A stretch of DNA of 64,000 nucleotides from G963668435 sp963668435. Its GTDB lineage: Bacteria; Latescibacterota; Latescibacteria; Latescibacterales; Latescibacteraceae. Below, piece by piece: positions 34,859-44,769 of the stretch. The position numbers and the translations under genes are program-made. The DNA is taken from contig CAXXSC010000008.1 of NCBI GenBank assembly GCA_963668435.2, forward strand, positions 1,054,001-1,118,000. The letters run 5' to 3'. The notes beneath the pieces were generated by a model. The model saw nothing but the letters and a program-made list of their open reading frames with translations. It was not told the origin of the DNA and did no database searches. Every line of letters begins with the position of its first letter. Position 1 is the stretch's first letter.

Positions 34859-34963
34859 TAAGCAATAAAGACAGACAACAACCACACATATGCACACCTG
34901 TTGCCTGCAATTCCAAAAACACCTACGCATTATTCTACCCAATAATTATAAATGGAGTCTGCC

Positions 34964-35713
34964 ATGATCGAACTTGACGACGCTGTTGGCTGCCTCAACC
35001 TCGGCGTGAATGAATACGTCGTGCTGAAAGCGCTTGAAATTAACCGGATACGCCAATTTCTCCTTCTCGATATCGAGCGTATTGTCACAGTAAAAGAACA
35101 CGATGCAACAGTCAGCGACCGTCTTGCGGCATGGCAGGTGCTTCTCCGTAAATATCTCACCTACGAGATGATCGAACAGGCCCGCGCGAAAGACGATATC
35201 GAGAAAGAAGATGCCACTATCCATGAGCCTCTGTCGAAGACAGGGCTCGACAGCCAGGCAGTATCAGCTTTGAAAACCATGGACATCACCACTATTCGCG
35301 ACCTTATCGATCTCGAGGACAGTGACATGGAGACTCTCGACAAGGGCCTCGTCGAAAAAGTCACCGAATACAGACAAAAATACTGCGATAAAGACCTCAT
35401 CGCGACTGTCGAGAAGGACGCGCTTCTTGAAATATACAATATCCATGCAGGCGCACCCTCAGCGGAACCGGTACAGACAGTCGGCGAGGATGAGTTCACC
35501 GATCAGGCAATTTCCGAATCCGGGATCAATCCTAATGAGCTCGAAGTTCTCAGGGCGCTGAAAATCGAAACCGTTCAGCAGTTCCTTGATATGGATATTA
35601 ACAGGACCTATGAGATAAAGGGATATCCCGACAGAACACACCACCGTCTGCATTCCTGGCAGAAATATCTCCAGAAACGCCTGCATTACGGCGAGGAAGA
35701 GGAGCAGAAATAA
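34964..35713 (+). CDS. Acidic protein with three helix-hairpin-helix-like repeats
   Basis: A 249-residue acidic protein. Three repeats of about 55 residues lie at 11-65, 89-145 and 183-241. Each shows the pattern small-Gly-[IVL]-N/D, then L-[KR]-x-[LM]-x-I-x-x-[IRV]-x-[DQ]-[FL], then a final helix. This is close to the helix-hairpin-helix fold of the RNA polymerase alpha C-terminal domain (IKGYPDR in repeat 3, AISESGINPN before it). No other domain is seen. The ATG at 34964 follows GGAGT; a second ATG at 34952 is less likely. It could bind DNA, protein or the neighbouring basic repeat protein. Its function is unknown. Confidence 0.7.
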   Translation: MIELDDAVGCLNLGVNEYVVLKALEINRIRQFLLLDIERIVTVKEHDATVSDRLAAWQVLLRKYLTYEMIEQARAKDDIEKEDATIHEPLSKTGLDSQAVSALKTMDITTIRDLIDLEDSDMETLDKGLVEKVTEYRQKYCDKDLIATVEKDALLEIYNIHAGAPSAEPVQTVGEDEFTDQAISESGINPNELEVLRALKIETVQQFLDMDINRTYEIKGYPDRTHHRLHSWQKYLQKRLHYGEEEEQK

Positions 35714-35809
35714 GGATTTATGCTGCGAAGAACGCCGTATGAGTCAGCATAAGCGGCGTAGATGAGCGGCAAATGAACACCGTTGATTTGCAGAATTTAT
35801 GACTTCAGG

Positions 35810-35849
35810 AGGCCCTGACATGGCAAACACCATTCAGGGCCTTCAGTTT
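35810..35849. terminator. Shared bidirectional terminator of the HhH-like and methyltransferase genes
   Basis: AGGCCCTGA (35810-35818) pairs perfectly with TCAGGGCCT (35834-35842) across a 15-base loop. On the plus strand GTTTTT follows. On the minus strand the stem lies just after the methyltransferase stop. Confidence 0.65.
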
Positions 35850-37675
35850 TTATCTTTCGCCAGGACTTTCAGCCCCTCATCGATCAGAGGCAGAACATAT
35901 TCGGCCTTGTTCCAGGGAGTCACAAAATAGAAACCGGTACAACGGGCAGAGAGCTGGCATACGAGTTCCATTGCAATATCCCTTCCCGCCTTGCGCTGGT
36001 CATCCTTTTCGGAATAGGACGCGAGCCGCTCCCTGTACTTGTCGGGAATGGTGATACCCGGCACCTCGTTATGCAGGAATTCGGCGTTGCGTGAAGAGAC
36101 AAGCGGCATCACCCCGGCAAAAACCGGTATGGCAATCCCTTCTTCCTCAGCAGCATCCATCAGACGGTCGAAACGTTCGTAATCATAGACCGGCTGGGTG
36201 AGAGCAAACTGGGCACCCGCCTCGATTTTCCGTTTGAGTTTCTTTATCTGTCCACCGTGGTTCCTGACATTTGGATTCAGGGCCACGCCAATGGAAAAAG
36301 AGGTCCGTATATCGCCGCCTCGCGTGCCGTCGTTAAACTCGCTGACAAGTTTCACCAGGCCGATGGAGGTCACATCGAAAACGCCGCTCGTGTTTGTCTC
36401 GTTGTACATGCGCACCGGATCGCCGGTGACACAGAGCAGTGAGCGCAATCCGGCCACATGAGCCCCAAGAATAGTCGACTGTAGAGCAATACGATTCCTG
36501 TCTCTGCCGGTGAGATGCGGTATGACCTCGACTGCCGCCTCACGTTTGAGAAGGGATGCGGCCATGAGGACATCCACCCTGACCGAAGCGAGCGGATTGT
36601 CAGCGAGAGTCAATGCAGTAATCCCGCTTCCGGCAAGTGCGTGGGCAGTCTCGATAATTTTTGAGACATCGGGCTTTTTGGGGGGATCGAGCTCGACCAG
36701 TATTCCTTTCGGGATCTCCGGCTCGACATACTCTTTCTCTGGTACTTCGGGCTTTTGTTCTGCAGCTGGACGGGCCTTGCCAAGTGATATTCGTCGATCC
36801 TTCGAATCAATCTTGCCGAGTGCATCAACAATCGCCCGTATCGTAGCGGGAGTCGTTCCGCAGCAGCCGCCAATGATACTGACACCATCCTGAACAAGCT
36901 CCGCAGCAGCAGCAGCGATATAGTTGTCCGGTGCGACATAAAGATTCCTCGACTCAACTTTCTCGGCAAAACCGGCGTTCATAAAAGCGCTGACCGGCAT
37001 ACCATACGGCAGCAGGCGTCGTGCGGCATTCCGTACGGCAAGCACACCGGCGCCACAGTTAGCACCGATAACATCTGCACCGGCACTCCGCACCTTGTCC
37101 ACGAATGCCTCAACGGAACCGCCGCCAGCCGGGAGACCGCTGCTGTCAAACGCCATCTGCGCCATAACAGGCATATCAGTCATGCCGCGCGCTGTCTCGA
37201 CCGCCACCGCAAGCTGACCGATATCCACAAATGTCTCGAAAATGATGAGATCGACACCGCTATCGGTGAGAATTTCAACATTTTCCGCGAAAGCAGCTTT
37301 CCAGGCGTTTTTATCGAGCGGCTCACCCTCAAACAACGGCAACGGCCCGATAGAACCTGCAACAAGCACGGAATCACCGGCGGCGTTCTTCGCAAGCCTT
37401 ACTCCCTCGCGAAGAACAGGATGCAGTTCATTTTCAAAACCGATATTGGCGAGCGAATAGCGGTTTACACCGAAAGTATTCGTGACGATCATCCTGCTCC
37501 CTGCCGCTATATAGTCGCGATGGAGAGTTTCGACCATCACAGGTGACTGAATATTCAGGCGCTCGACACAACGTTCGAGCGTGGCGCCGCGGGCATAGAG
37601 CTCAGATCCGATGGCACCGTCACCGATCATGACACCTTTCGAGAGGCTCTGTATGAATTCCTGCCTGTCAAGCAT
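35843..37675 (-). CDS. Bifunctional homocysteine S-methyltransferase/5,10-methylenetetrahydrofolate reductase
   Basis: A 610-residue fusion with the layout of Bacillus YitJ. Residues 1-290 are the homocysteine S-methyltransferase barrel with the zinc cysteines in GANCGAG and GGCCGTTP. Residues 320-610 are the methylenetetrahydrofolate reductase barrel, with ALTLADNPLASVRVDVLM and LHNEVPGITIPDKY. Together they could make methionine from homocysteine and feed methyl groups from folate. The ATG at 37675 follows AAGGAG; the longer frame from 37732 is unlikely. A promoter and a structured leader lie upstream (37792-37902), so control in the leader is plausible. Confidence 0.93.
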   Translation of the reverse strand: MLDRQEFIQSLSKGVMIGDGAIGSELYARGATLERCVERLNIQSPVMVETLHRDYIAAGSRMIVTNTFGVNRYSLANIGFENELHPVLREGVRLAKNAAGDSVLVAGSIGPLPLFEGEPLDKNAWKAAFAENVEILTDSGVDLIIFETFVDIGQLAVAVETARGMTDMPVMAQMAFDSSGLPAGGGSVEAFVDKVRSAGADVIGANCGAGVLAVRNAARRLLPYGMPVSAFMNAGFAEKVESRNLYVAPDNYIAAAAAELVQDGVSIIGGCCGTTPATIRAIVDALGKIDSKDRRISLGKARPAAEQKPEVPEKEYVEPEIPKGILVELDPPKKPDVSKIIETAHALAGSGITALTLADNPLASVRVDVLMAASLLKREAAVEVIPHLTGRDRNRIALQSTILGAHVAGLRSLLCVTGDPVRMYNETNTSGVFDVTSIGLVKLVSEFNDGTRGGDIRTSFSIGVALNPNVRNHGGQIKKLKRKIEAGAQFALTQPVYDYERFDRLMDAAEEEGIAIPVFAGVMPLVSSRNAEFLHNEVPGITIPDKYRERLASYSEKDDQRKAGRDIAMELVCQLSARCTGFYFVTPWNKAEYVLPLIDEGLKVLAKDKN

Positions 37676-37791
37676 GGAACGCACTCCTTTGTGACAGAAA
37701 ACTGGTTCAGACGCTATTGTACGATAGCACACGGGCGTGGATTCCGCAACGTGAATGAATAAAATGCCCGGAAATCACGATAGACAAATAC

Positions 37792-37819
37792 GGTACTCAG
37801 GAAGACGCGTCTTCGTACC
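37792..37819 (-). promoter_or_regulatory. Hairpin in the methyltransferase leader
   Basis: GGTAC pairs with GTACC around a perfect inner palindrome GAAGACGCGTCTTC, with a 4-base bulge. It lies in the untranslated leader, between the promoter and the methyltransferase start. It does not match the SAM or cobalamin riboswitch cores that I can recall. Confidence 0.45.
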
Positions 37820-37873
37820 CTGGAAAGGAGAGCAGTGGAGAGAGCTGCGCCGGGGATGAATCCGATGGATAAC

Positions 37874-37902
37874 AGTATAGCATTTTTCCGGCGTTTTTTC
37901 AA
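37874..37902 (-). promoter_or_regulatory. Sigma70-type promoter for the methyltransferase/MTHFR gene
   Basis: On the complement strand TTGAAA (37897-37902) and TATACT (37874-37879) are separated by 17 bases. The transcript would carry a leader of about 190 bases. Confidence 0.6.
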
Positions 37903-38067
37903 GGGATATGTGATAAAGTCCCCACTGTTCAGCAACGGGAAATAGGGGTACCATCTTTATCAAAAATATCCTATATTACCGAAACCAAAAAAATCTGAGC
38001 GAACTGAAATAATTTTTAATCCGGCTGGTCATAAATCTTTGCCGGCGGGAATAACAGGAGGAATATC
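37903..38067. other. Gap before the DegT gene
   Basis: No gene is seen in the remaining spacer. Only the ribosome site AGGAGG just before 38068 is clear. Confidence 0.5.
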
Positions 38068-39346
38068 ATGAGCGAACTCGCTGTTTTCGGCGGCCAGCCC
38101 GCAATAACAGCTCCCTGGCCTCTCTGGCCGCAGTGCGGCAAACGGGAACGCGAACTCCTTGAGGAAGTGCTCGCTGGCGACATGTGGGGCGGGACAGGTC
38201 TCGGGCCAAAAATCACCGCACTCAATGACAGTTTCGCCGCTTACTGCGATGTCAGGTACGGCGCCGCTGTAGCCAACGGCACGGTCTCGATGGAACTCTG
38301 TCTCATGGCCTGGGATATAGGCCCCGGCGACGAGGTCATCGTTCCCGCATATACATTCATGGCCACCTCGATGGCGGTGCATCATGTCGGCGCGACAATA
38401 GTCTATGCAGACATCGATCCACAGACGCTCAACCTTTCGCCGGAAAGTATCGAGGCCGCCATCTCCGAGAAAACGAAAGTTATCATTCCGGTGCATATCG
38501 CCGGGCACCCCGCCGACATGGACCCCATCATGGCTATTGCCGAAAAGCACGGCCTTAAAGTGCTCGAGGATGCGGCCCAGGCACATGGCGCCATATATAA
38601 AGGCAAAAAGACCGGCTCACTCGGTCACGCCGGCTCATTCAGTTTCCAGCAATCAAAAAACATGCAGAGCGGAGAGGGGCGGCATCCTTGTCAGTGACGA
38701 TAAGGAACTGATCGATCTCGTCCATTACAGTCTCGGCAAATTCGGCCGTGGTGTCAGGGAAAAATACGCCGGGCATGTCCACTACCGTTTCGGATTCAAC
38801 GCCTGCTACACGGAGATCCAGGCGGCACTGGCACTCGCCCAGCTGGAACGTCTCGAAGAACAGACGAAGAAACGTGCGGAAAACGCGAAACTGCTCTATC
38901 CGCTCATCTCGGACATCGACGGTATCGAACCGCTTGTCTGGCAGGACTACTGCGACCGTCACGGCCATCACCTCCTGCTCATGCGTTTCAGGAGCGAGGA
39001 ATTCGAAAATGTCAGCCGTGCGCAGTTCCTCTCGGCACTGAACGCCGAGGGTGTTCTGGCATCCTCCCTCTATCCGATGCCGCTCTACACGCAGCCGGTC
39101 TATCAGACCTCATGCGGGCTCGGTATGCGTCATATCGACTGTCCGGTGACCGAGGAGATATGTTCGGAAATCATATTCATCGAACAGAACCTCCTTCTTG
39201 CGGAAAGCGGCGTGGTGGAACATATCGCAGATGCGCTCAAAAAGGTGCGCGAGTACGCCCACGAACTTCATGCGATAGAGATAGAGGAAAACGCGTTCAT
39301 GGGCTCCGCCGTACTGAAAAAGGCCGCGGCGAAAGCGGCAGAATAA
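38068..39346 (+). pseudogene. DegT/DnrJ/EryC1-family aminotransferase, single-base frameshift
   Basis: A PLP-dependent sugar aminotransferase interrupted after residue about 202. The first frame begins MSELAVFGGQPAIT, with VIVPAYTFMATSMAV and LEDAAQAHGA, and reaches FSFQQSKNMQSGEG, which includes the PLP lysine. At the GGGG run in 38676-38679 one base is extra. Removing it gives a continuous protein of 425 residues that ends KKAAAKAAE at 39346 and restores the GEGGILVSDD loop. Length and sequence are otherwise normal for the family. An AGGAGG lies before the ATG. It is likely co-functional with the following oxidoreductase, for example making an amino sugar or amino-inositol. It may be a true pseudogene or an assembly error. 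Confidence 0.85.
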
Positions 39347-39446
39347 ACGTTTGGAAATCATATACTGATCGAGATGGTCCGGGTTTACGGGACAGCAATT
39401 CAAGGCCCCCGCGATTCGTACCCGGCACTAATATTTTGGAGGAATC

Positions 39447-40514
39447 ATGGCAGAATTTCGTTTCGGCATGATCGGCGCGGGCATTATCAGCGCATACCAT
39501 GCAAAAGCTATCGAGGAGCACCCCGACGGAGTCATCGCGGTCATGTGCGATCTCGACGAGAAACGCGGCAAGGAATTCGCCGCCGAGCATAACTGTGAAT
39601 CGATGACCGACTGGAAAGCTATGATCGCACGCGACGATATCGATGCGGTCTGTGTCTGCTCACCCTCGGGCCTTCATGCTCAGCATGCAGTCGGAATCGC
39701 GAATGCAGGCAAACATGTCCTCGTCGAAAAAAGCATGGCGATCAATGTCAAGGACGCCACCGACATGATCGTCGCTGCCCGCGACAACAATGTCAAGCTC
39801 GGCGTGATTTTTCAGAAACGGACCGACGAGGCTCCCAACAGGATTAAAAAAGCACTTGAGGAAAACACGTTCGGCAAGATCATTTTCGCCGATGTCTCCG
39901 CGAAATACTGGCGCGATCAGGCATACTACGACAGTGCTGACTGGCGCGGCACATGGGCCCAGGAGGGCGGCGGCGCGACAATGACCCAAGGCATCCACGC
40001 TATCGACCTCATGCTCTACATGATGGGCGATGTGGAAAAAATATACGCGAAATACGATACCGTGGCCCACGACCGCATCGAGGTCGAGGATATGGCAATC
40101 GCCCTGCTCACTTGGAAGAATGGCGCGTTGGGAAGCCTTCATACGGCATCCTCGACAAATCCCGGCAAGGGCAACGAGTTCCATATCAACGGCACCCACG
40201 GCTCGGTCGACCTCATCGAGGACAAGATCACCAGCTGGTCGGTCTCCGAATCCAAGGATATCCTCGCGGCAGAAACAATCGAGGACGTAAAAGGCGCAGC
40301 TGGCACCGCGGCATCCTCCGCCTCACAGTTCCCGGTTGAAGGCCATATCAAGCAGGTCGCGAATTTTATCGACGCTGTCAGAACAGGCGCACCGCTAGTC
40401 TGCGACGGTGTCGACGGAAGGCGCTCTCTTGCACTCATCGAGGCGCTCTACCAGTCCTCCCGCCGTCAGGAAGAGGTCTACGTGGACGAAATCCTCGAAG
40501 GGCTCGACGTGTAA
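39447..40514 (+). CDS. Gfo/Idh/MocA-family oxidoreductase
   Basis: A 355-residue NAD(P)-dependent sugar oxidoreductase family protein. The N-terminal Rossmann fold has FGMIGAGIISAYHAKAI and VCVCSPSGLHAQHAV, then KHVLVEKSMAIN with the catalytic lysine. The C-terminal domain has WRGTWAQEGGGATMTQGIH, with a His in the active site (GIHAIDLM). The substrate could be an inositol, a glucoside or a modified sugar. A 100-base gap separates it from the frameshifted DegT gene. Both have strong ribosome sites and could form one pathway. GGAGG precedes the ATG, and a strong terminator follows. Confidence 0.93.
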   Translation: MAEFRFGMIGAGIISAYHAKAIEEHPDGVIAVMCDLDEKRGKEFAAEHNCESMTDWKAMIARDDIDAVCVCSPSGLHAQHAVGIANAGKHVLVEKSMAINVKDATDMIVAARDNNVKLGVIFQKRTDEAPNRIKKALEENTFGKIIFADVSAKYWRDQAYYDSADWRGTWAQEGGGATMTQGIHAIDLMLYMMGDVEKIYAKYDTVAHDRIEVEDMAIALLTWKNGALGSLHTASSTNPGKGNEFHINGTHGSVDLIEDKITSWSVSESKDILAAETIEDVKGAAGTAASSASQFPVEGHIKQVANFIDAVRTGAPLVCDGVDGRRSLALIEALYQSSRRQEEVYVDEILEGLDV

Positions 40515-40540
40515 GACAACAGAACAGTATGCATCAATTC

Positions 40541-40574
40541 AAGGAGGATCGTTATTGAACGGTCCTCCTTTTTT
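40541..40574 (+). terminator. Rho-independent terminator after the Gfo/Idh/MocA gene
   Basis: A 13-bp stem (AAGGAGGAtCGTT with AACGgTCCTCCTT), with a 4-base loop, is followed by TTTT. The stem mimics a Shine-Dalgarno sequence by chance. Confidence 0.9.
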
Positions 40575-40632
40575 GATTTTGGGCAAGCGGCACAAAAAAA
40601 AATCATCCTGGTGAGATACATTCACAACAAAG

Positions 40633-40663
40633 AAAAAGGCAGCGCCAGACGGCACTGCCTTTT
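40633..40663 (-). terminator. Rho-independent terminator of the acetolactate decarboxylase gene
   Basis: AAAAGGCAG pairs with CTGCCTTTT, extended inward by GCC with GGC, around AGAC. On the minus strand a T-run follows. Confidence 0.75.
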
Positions 40664-40688
40664 CAATATTGATTGCTGAGTTTACCTG

Positions 40689-41519
40689 TCAGTCCTGCTC
40701 GACTTCCTCGAGATCATCCTGCTGGTCGCCATCGAGCGCGACGGAATAGAACTCGTCGCTGTCAGGCAGATACAGCTCGAAAGCATGTGTCAGGTCCATC
40801 TCGATAGTGACATCCGTGGCGCGGATATCGAGAATATGTCCACCGGCTTTCTTGTCCTTCGTGAGGAAATGAAGGTGGTAGCCGGGAACATTGACACCCT
40901 CAACATAGGGCGGACACCTGAAACCGACCACTGTCCCCTCGACCTGTTCGAGTTCGAACACGGACTGGTCTTTAACCACCTCGGTCAAAGGTGGATAGGG
41001 TTTGGCCTGTTTCGGCACACTGCGGGTTTTGACATATTCGAACGTACCGGTGATCTTGATCGCATAGAAAATATTGTTCGTCGCAAGCTTGGAATCGACA
41101 AAGGCAGTCAGATCGTCGAAACTCGAGAACGTGCCGCTAAAACTGACATCGGTATCGAAATCGGTCACCGCGGCAAAAGGTGTCGAGGAGGCATCATCGA
41201 CAACATAGGCGACACCATCGTCACGAATCTTGTACGGAACGCCATCGAGCACAACCAGCTCGCCATCGAGCTCATCAACGGTGCCCAGGCCGAAATCACC
41301 ATAAAGGCCGAGACTTGCAAAATCCATCTCGCCGTCGTAAAGACCCAGTAGAAGGGCATCGATAGTCGAGACTTGGAAAAGCACCTCGCGTGATTCGATA
41401 ATTTCCGTATTTCCTGAAAGCCCGGACGAGCCGCCGGGATCGACAGAATTGTCAGAATCCGAACAGCCGGTATAGACGAGGAGCAGCAGAGACAGCAGGA
41501 GTAAAATGCTTTTTTTCAT
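40689..41519 (-). CDS. Lipoprotein acetolactate decarboxylase
   Basis: A 276-residue protein. Residues 1-19 are a lipoprotein signal with a TGC box at C19. The rest matches alpha-acetolactate decarboxylase: VDELDGELVVLDGVPYKI (81-98) and GFRCPPYVEG with R201. Zinc ligands H215, H217 and H228 have the same spacing as the known enzyme (His-Leu-His then ten residues then His). The reaction turns 2-acetolactate into acetoin. Most family members are cytoplasmic; an exported example is known in Brevibacillus. No acetolactate synthase is in the window. A terminator at 40633 follows the gene. Confidence 0.85.
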   Translation of the reverse strand: MKKSILLLLSLLLLVYTGCSDSDNSVDPGGSSGLSGNTEIIESREVLFQVSTIDALLLGLYDGEMDFASLGLYGDFGLGTVDELDGELVVLDGVPYKIRDDGVAYVVDDASSTPFAAVTDFDTDVSFSGTFSSFDDLTAFVDSKLATNNIFYAIKITGTFEYVKTRSVPKQAKPYPPLTEVVKDQSVFELEQVEGTVVGFRCPPYVEGVNVPGYHLHFLTKDKKAGGHILDIRATDVTIEMDLTHAFELYLPDSDEFYSVALDGDQQDDLEEVEQD

Positions 41520-41613
41520 GCAAAACCTTTCATGATCGGGAAATATTTTTTCACGCCCTTAATATACGAAATACTCCCTGCTATCTCCAAGATTAATAGC
41601 ACAAAAGACATCT

Positions 41614-44600
41614 TTACGGCAACATCCGGAAACTCCCCCGCCCTTTTGGAACTGTCACAGAGACAATACCGGCCTTTCTGTCACGTTTCCAGCCTTTCAC
41701 TTTGCTGCCGTTAAGTATAACAGTGCGAACAGGATTGTCAACCTCAACATGAATGCGTGTTTCCTTATCGGTGTCGTAATGGACCGTATCCCCCTCATAG
41801 AGCATGGTTGCCGGGCTGTCTGCCTGCAAAACGTGAAAACCGTTCAAGCTGCCCGTTGTCCCGTCAACAACGAGAAACGCACCGTTCGCGGAGGTCACCG
41901 CCGTAAACAAACCGTCCGTAGTGAACGGCCCGTAAGTCAGCATCTCATGTGCCGGATTCATGAGGAATATCGCATCCCTCATTTCGGTGTACAGCATTCC
42001 CGTACGGTTATTTTCCACTGTTTTGTTCAAAGCGAGATCGGTCGACATGAGCACCGCGTTCAGGGCTTTTCCATCCTGTGTCTTTTTCGTGAGAGTCAGG
42101 CGGCCGAGCGGCTGGATTGGATCGTTGGTGTAATTGGCGAGAGTCACTATTTCCGGCTCGAGGCTGACCTCGTGATCATCTCCGATAGGAAAGCCGTGCA
42201 AGGAAACATCGCCGGACATGATCTCGAAAGTCCCGCCGCCGAAATTGATATCGGAATAGCGGGGGCCGTGAAAAAGTGCGTTCATTTCAGCCTCGCCATC
42301 GATTGTTTCCAGACGGTCGAACATGAGGATAGTCCGCGGCGCGAACCATACAATATCACGCTTGAGCGATTTCACATTCCCTGTATACAGCGGCCCGAGA
42401 TCGCCGGAGACATACCCAATGCTTTCACCACCCACAAAGGCCGCGATGGAGGCATGTTCCTTCATCCCTGCCGCATAGGCGGCGTGATCGCCTACCCGCT
42501 GACTGTGAATATTGCCATCGACCAATATGCAATTGTGACCGACAGGCTGGGTGACATGGCTCTGGTAAAACGGATCGTCGTAATAATTGCTGTAACCGAG
42601 CTCTGTCAGCAGAGTCTCGCCGCGGTCATGGAGAAAGAAACTCCCTTGGTCGAGATGCTGATGGTTGCCGAATGGCCCGCATCTGAACGTGAATATGAAG
42701 GAGTCGGGCTCGTTGCCCGAACGGAAAACGGCTGTCCCGGTTGTCTCGAAAAGTTTCGCGCCATGAAGTGTCGGTTTTACTGCTTCGACATCGTCGATTA
42801 TGAAATTCGGCACCTGAAGGGTATGTGCCGCAGGAGTGGCGCGGTTACGGTCATAGAGCCAGGCAAGCTCTGGATCACGGAAATGTTCAATCAACCACGG
42901 GAACGATGAAAAGCTGTTGCCGCCGGTCCAGTGGGCATCCCCGAAACTGAAATACATGCCCTTGTAATGATCGCCTGCCCATAGCGCCTCACTGTAATCC
43001 TCGGCAAACATCGGTGCAAAATCGAGCCCGAGTGTCCTCTTATAAAGCGGCAGGATTTCGCTGTAATGACGCATGGTGCCGTAACCGTAGCTGAAACCCT
43101 CGATACAGCCGCTGTCACCGCCATAAACTATATTCATGTGGGCGTTGAGCTTGTAGATGCAGCCGGGAAAGATAGGGTTCGAGCGCTGAGCTGTCCTCTA
43201 TATCACCGATAATCGAACAGCCTGCCAGCAGCGATCCGCCCACAATCGCGGTAATCCAGTTCGATTCGTCATTGGTCACCATATCGGCGACCACATAGGT
43301 TTTGTAGGCGGGAATGAGACCGTTGTTGACGAAAGCCTCGCTGACAATGCGGCGCTCTTCCTCCGTGAGCAGTTCGTACACGATATCATAGGTCATCGCC
43401 AGCTCACGGGTGACATAGGAGACATAAAGGTAGATATGATGGCCTCTGTTCTGCATCCAGGGATGGTTCCAGCTTTTCCACCTACAGAGGTTCACAAGCG
43501 TATCTTTCGCCCATTGGGCAGCCTCGCGGTCGTCATCGAGCGCATAGACCAGCGCATTCGCAAAAGCGCGAGTGGGAATGGTCGCGATCCGTGTCCGGTA
43601 AGCCTCGAACGATTTCAGCCAGCCAACTTTCGGAAAATACCGGAGGTCATCGGGTAACTCATTCGACAAATTAGCTCGCGCATCTTCCGCCTCATGACGG
43701 ATATAGGCGAGAAATGCCGGATACTTTGTTTCGAGCCGCTTTTTATACTCGTCGACCGTATCAGCGCTAAACCAGAAACGAGGATGCCGTGCGATCAGGG
43801 CATCGTCAATGACCATGAATGTGAAATCCGTGCGCACCACCACGGTTTTACTCCTCTTCGCCTCGAGTGAAACCGAGTACATGCCTGCGGGGAAACTCTT
43901 ATTATCGAGAACGAGCCTCTTCGCCAATGTCCAGGCATTGTCCTTTTTTCTGAGCTTGTACTCTCCCACACGCTCATCCGGCCTGTCAAAACGTCTGATT
44001 TCCGCGCGCACGGAATCGTAGGGCTCGTTGCCGTCCGCAAGACGAAGTGTCAACGGCTCCCCGTTACGGTAATGCCGCAAGGTTATTTCAGACTCCCACT
44101 CATCGAGAGCGGCAGTTTCCGGTTCGAGGATATCAATCGATGCGTTCTTCTTTCCGGTCACACTGACATCGTCGATGGCGAAAAGGATGGGCATATCAGG
44201 ATCACAGCGCTCAAAGCGGGCATAGACAGCCATTGCCGATATCTGACGACTTCCACTTCGGGTGCTCATTCCCGCCGCACGCAGGATATCATCGAGACTG
44301 TAATCGGCCGACTGCCAGCGGTTGATCTCCGGAGCGGGGAAACGAGCCTTGATCCTGCCGCCGTCCGCACAGGCCAGATCGATACCGAGCCACACGGGAC
44401 TCACTGTCGCCTTGACACAGTAACGGAACCGTATCCGGCTGCTTTTCTCGTCGAGTGTCATGGCAAACTGTTTCACAACACCGCTCAACTGCGCATTCTC
44501 CGAGGAAGGATACAGTATCTTGCAGAGCGAGGCGCTGCTATCGTCCGGTAACGCCCTGCCCGGATAGATATACGGCGCCTCGTAGGCGGTATCCTGGATC

Positions 44601-44731
44601 GGCGGGTAACTCGACCAGGCATTGAGCTCGCCGTTCTCGAAATCCTGACTGTATTCCCAGTCAACGGTATCGAAAGCAAGGGCCGTTGTGGGCAAAAAAA
44701 AGATGATCGACAGTAACAAAACAGTCCGCAT
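41614..44731 (-). pseudogene. Heparinase II/III-like polysaccharide lyase, single-base frameshift
   Basis: A large exported protein (1038 residues if repaired) broken by one base. The first part (ATG 44731, signal peptide ending near ALA) has a beta-rich N-terminal domain and an alpha/alpha toroid, with NHPWMQNRGHHIYLYVSYV and NDESNWITAIVGGSLLAGC. The second part continues with GGDSGCIEGFSYGYGTMRHY, FRCGPFGNHQHLDQGSFFLH and a beta-sandwich C-terminus, typical of heparinase II/III. The shift lies at the GGG run 43165-43167 (plus strand), where removing one base restores GCIYKLNAHMNIVYGGD. The ATG follows GGAGG. It is likely co-expressed with the URO-D-like gene just upstream. Sequencing error and true decay are both possible. 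Confidence 0.85.
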
Positions 44732-44769
44732 GGAAAATCCTCCGGTAATGTGCGGTGCAATCGAGTGTT

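Noticed and set aside
41749..42909. 386-codon plus-strand frame over the heparinase-like gene
   Set aside because: Antisense to clear heparinase sequence; no independent support.
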